Source: Manduca sexta
Lineage: Eukaryota; Arthropoda; Insecta; Lepidoptera; Sphingidae
Length of the DNA: 64,000 nt
Assembly (NCBI RefSeq): GCF_014839805.1
Contig: NC_051134.1
Location: forward strand, 11,997,170-12,061,169
Reading direction: 5' to 3'
The notes beneath the pieces are model-generated. The model did not search any database. It was not told where the DNA came from and saw only the letters and a list, made by a program, of their open reading frames with translations. Of this stretch, positions 62,169 to 64,000 are shown one piece after another. Both the position numbers and the translations under genes were made by a program. How positions within the stretch are numbered: the first letter of the stretch is position 1; every line of letters starts with the position of its first letter.

Positions 62169-63992
62169 CTGAAAAAAAATCATATATTAGTTAATAACAT
62201 AGTAATATTATTACTGGGAAAATTGTTGGTGTTTCTAATTGATGGTTGTATTTTTTTTATTGCTTTGAATGACGAGACGCGCCGTCTGAGAAGATACCAC
62301 CGCAATTTCCACTGTCAAACAGCAGTGTGCATGCACTCTTGTGTTCCGATGTTTCATCATCATCTCAGCCACAGGAAGTCCACTGCTGAACATAGGCCTC
62401 CCCCAAGGATCTCCACGTCGACCTGTTGGAAGCGGCCTGCATCCAGCGACTTCCTGCGACCTTAGCCAGGTCGTCCGTCCACCTTGTTCCGATGCTTAAG
62501 CACATTGTAACTGGCGTAATTACTAGGCATTATAATTTTTTCTTTTATAATTACTTTATTGCTTTGAATGACGAGACGAGCTTGCCGTTCGCCTGATGGT
62601 GAGCGATACGACCGCCCATAAACAGAAGAAACACCATCCAACAGCTTGAATAAAAAGTATTGTTTGGTATTCCACTGCGCTTGCCATCCTAAGACATGAA
62701 GTGTTAAGTCTTATTATGTCCAGTAGTTACACTGGCTAGAATGTCGTTCAAACCGGGATACACAGTGCTTACACACTACAAGCGGAGACTCACACATGAG
62801 AGATCTATCACCAGTGACCAACCACCAGGGTTGGTTACCACCACCATGTTGTATATGAAAAGACAAAGCATAGAAGAATTTTAGTGCTTTATAATACGTA
62901 TATATAGATTTACTAAAAAGACTATTGTGTTTTTATGAATGTTATCAATTTCTTATTCTGTATGAAAATAAAGAAATAAAATATGTATGAAAATAACAGA
63001 TCCCGAAAGGCAAGGAACCTAAATAAATATACCAGTAAATTTTATAAGTAAATGTTGCTCATTCATTAAGTCAAACATAACAGCAAGGGGCTCTGTCTTC
63101 AGGCTACAAGACGTATTTACCTACAAAAAATATATTTATTGCCGTTACTACAACGACATTATTACTTCTGTCTATATCATTCTACATTTCTGGGTATTGA
63201 ATGTAGACTTAATATTATATATACCACATATATTTTACCAATTTGTATTAAAACAATCTTAAAATAAAACGAAGGAATTATTTTACTAAATAAATGCAGA
63301 TACAAGAACAAAGGGGAGTAATTATTATAATATTTTTAAAGCGTGTGTTTTATAAAATACGTTAATTATCTTCCATGTTCAATCTCGAAGATTATTTGAC
63401 ATGTCTCAGATTTTTTTCTCAGAAACATCCATCGCTATCGAATGTAGTATCTAGTTGGTCAACATTGTAGAAGTTACTTGCCCGTGTCAAGTTAAAGCAA
63501 AAACAAAGACATGAGTTTTATTCGTTCTTCCATTGAATTAAAATTAACGATATTAATTACTACTGAAATGAAATGTTGAAGATAACATTATACCGGGAAA
63601 TACAATGTAAAGAGAAAAGCCAATTCTATTTATCATTTTAATTACCCGTGCGTTCCATAAAAGTTAATAATTATTTTCTTTTGTAAAACGCACTAACCTT
63701 CTGCTATTATATTTATAATTTTAGGTACAAAATTAAAATCAAAATCATATGGATATGAGAAAAATATTAAATAAGTAATATAATTATATTCTATACTTTA
63801 AATTTCATAGTATTGATGAAAGCTTACAGTGGTATACGCAGTAAGTGACAGGTTGTACATCCCTCCAGCAGTCAAGACCAGCGGTTTGTTGGCTCTGGCC
63901 AGCACCAGTGTGATGGTGGAACGTACTCCGGGCAACCTGGTTACCCCACATTCCCATCCAGAGCAGTATATTGCATCGCCTATGTTCATGCT
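62112..63992 (-). CDS. Insect odorant receptor (7tm_6), OR-B, last two exons only
   Basis: Two exons encode the C-terminal 73 residues of a second receptor. The first carries NIGDAIYCSGWECG and RANKPLVLTAGGMYNLSLTA, and the last carries LVKTSYSALTVLLRFRHE and a stop. This covers the end of membrane segment 6 and all of segment 7, a region involved in channel formation. Over the 40 residues shared with OR-A exon 8, about 24 are identical by eye, so the two are paralogues from tandem duplication, in the same orientation. The other exons lie beyond the right edge. No defect is visible. Confidence 0.9.
62256..62880 (+). repeat. Composite interspersed repeat, two copies of one start, one interrupted
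   Basis: The 24-base start (TTTATTGCTTTGAATGACGA...) occurs at 62256-62279 and 62555-62578. The first copy is shortened and interrupted by a short SINE. The second runs through GCCTGATGGTGAGCGATACG to GGAGACTCACACATGAGAG. It is the same family as 8355-8640. Confidence 0.75.
62352..62484 (+). mobile_element. Short SINE inserted in another repeat, with 10-bp target-site duplication
   Basis: Begins CATCATCTCAGCCAC after TTT and contains AGTCCACTGCTGAACATAGG and GAAGCGGCCTGCATCCAGCG. TGTTCCGATG flanks it at 62342-62351 and 62485-62494. Related fragment at 9617-9705. Confidence 0.88.
63828..63992 (-). CDS. OR-B penultimate exon
   Basis: 55 codons, phase 0 at both ends. The acceptor AATAG is at the extreme right of the window and the donor is GTAAGC. 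It starts SMNIGDAIYCSGWE and ends LSLTAYTT. Confidence 0.93.
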
Positions 63993-64000
63993 CTATTAAA

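Larger units (their letters stand above)
62169..63827. other. OR-B last intron, with composite repeat
   Basis: Contains the nested repeat at 62256-62880. The remainder is AT-rich with no recognised feature. Confidence 0.8.

Overview
This window is eukaryotic nuclear DNA, almost certainly from a moth or butterfly (Lepidoptera). It is AT-rich and made mostly of introns and dispersed repeats. It contains short tRNA-derived SINEs, hAT/Harbinger-style MITEs and repeat tails of the kind scattered through lepidopteran genomes. The coding exons are small, have canonical GT-AG junctions and can be joined in phase by eye. No bacterial operon, CRISPR array or viral gene was seen.

Left half (2321-38853, minus strand): one gene encoding a secreted ADAMTS metalloprotease. 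Twelve coding exons join in phase to 781 residues. Their order is signal peptide, prodomain, zinc metalloprotease (HELAHLLGLTHD), disintegrin-like domain, central thrombospondin type-1 repeat, cysteine-rich domain and spacer. The 5' end (start codon and signal peptide) lies in a GC-rich block near 38.2-38.9 kb. The 3' end was not found in the leftmost 2.3 kb and probably lies beyond the window. Introns 4 (9.1 kb) and 6 (10.5 kb) are very large and hold most of the repeats, including a four-copy tandem array (30434-30925), a 272-bp MITE (11439-11710, in intron 7) and a near-perfect 40-bp-arm hairpin (22558-22645, in intron 6).

Middle (38854-52041): about 13 kb without a recognisable gene. It holds several SINEs (one full-length and one 5'-truncated copy, both with target-site duplications), a small MITE and one orphan exon-like sequence.

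Right quarter (52042-64000, minus strand): a head-to-tail pair of insect odorant receptor (7tm_6) genes. The left one (OR-A, 52572-60979) can be reconstructed through eight coding exons, but its reading frame ends at 388 residues. Its last large exon runs, straight after the conserved KPL motif, into a decayed repeat-derived ORF (52042 to about 52590) with a cysteine-rich CXC-like tail. The seventh transmembrane segment and the usual last exon are therefore missing, so OR-A looks like a recently broken gene or one with a replaced C-terminus. The right one (OR-B) is represented only by its last two exons (63828-63992 and 62112-62168). These carry exactly the C-terminal segment that OR-A lacks, and the rest of OR-B continues past the right edge.

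The two loci are functionally unrelated: extracellular-matrix proteolysis on one side and chemosensation on the other. I saw no convincing new multi-gene system. The most interesting items are the OR-A/repeat junction, the unexplained long hairpin, and the unusual prodomain and TSP1 features of the ADAMTS.
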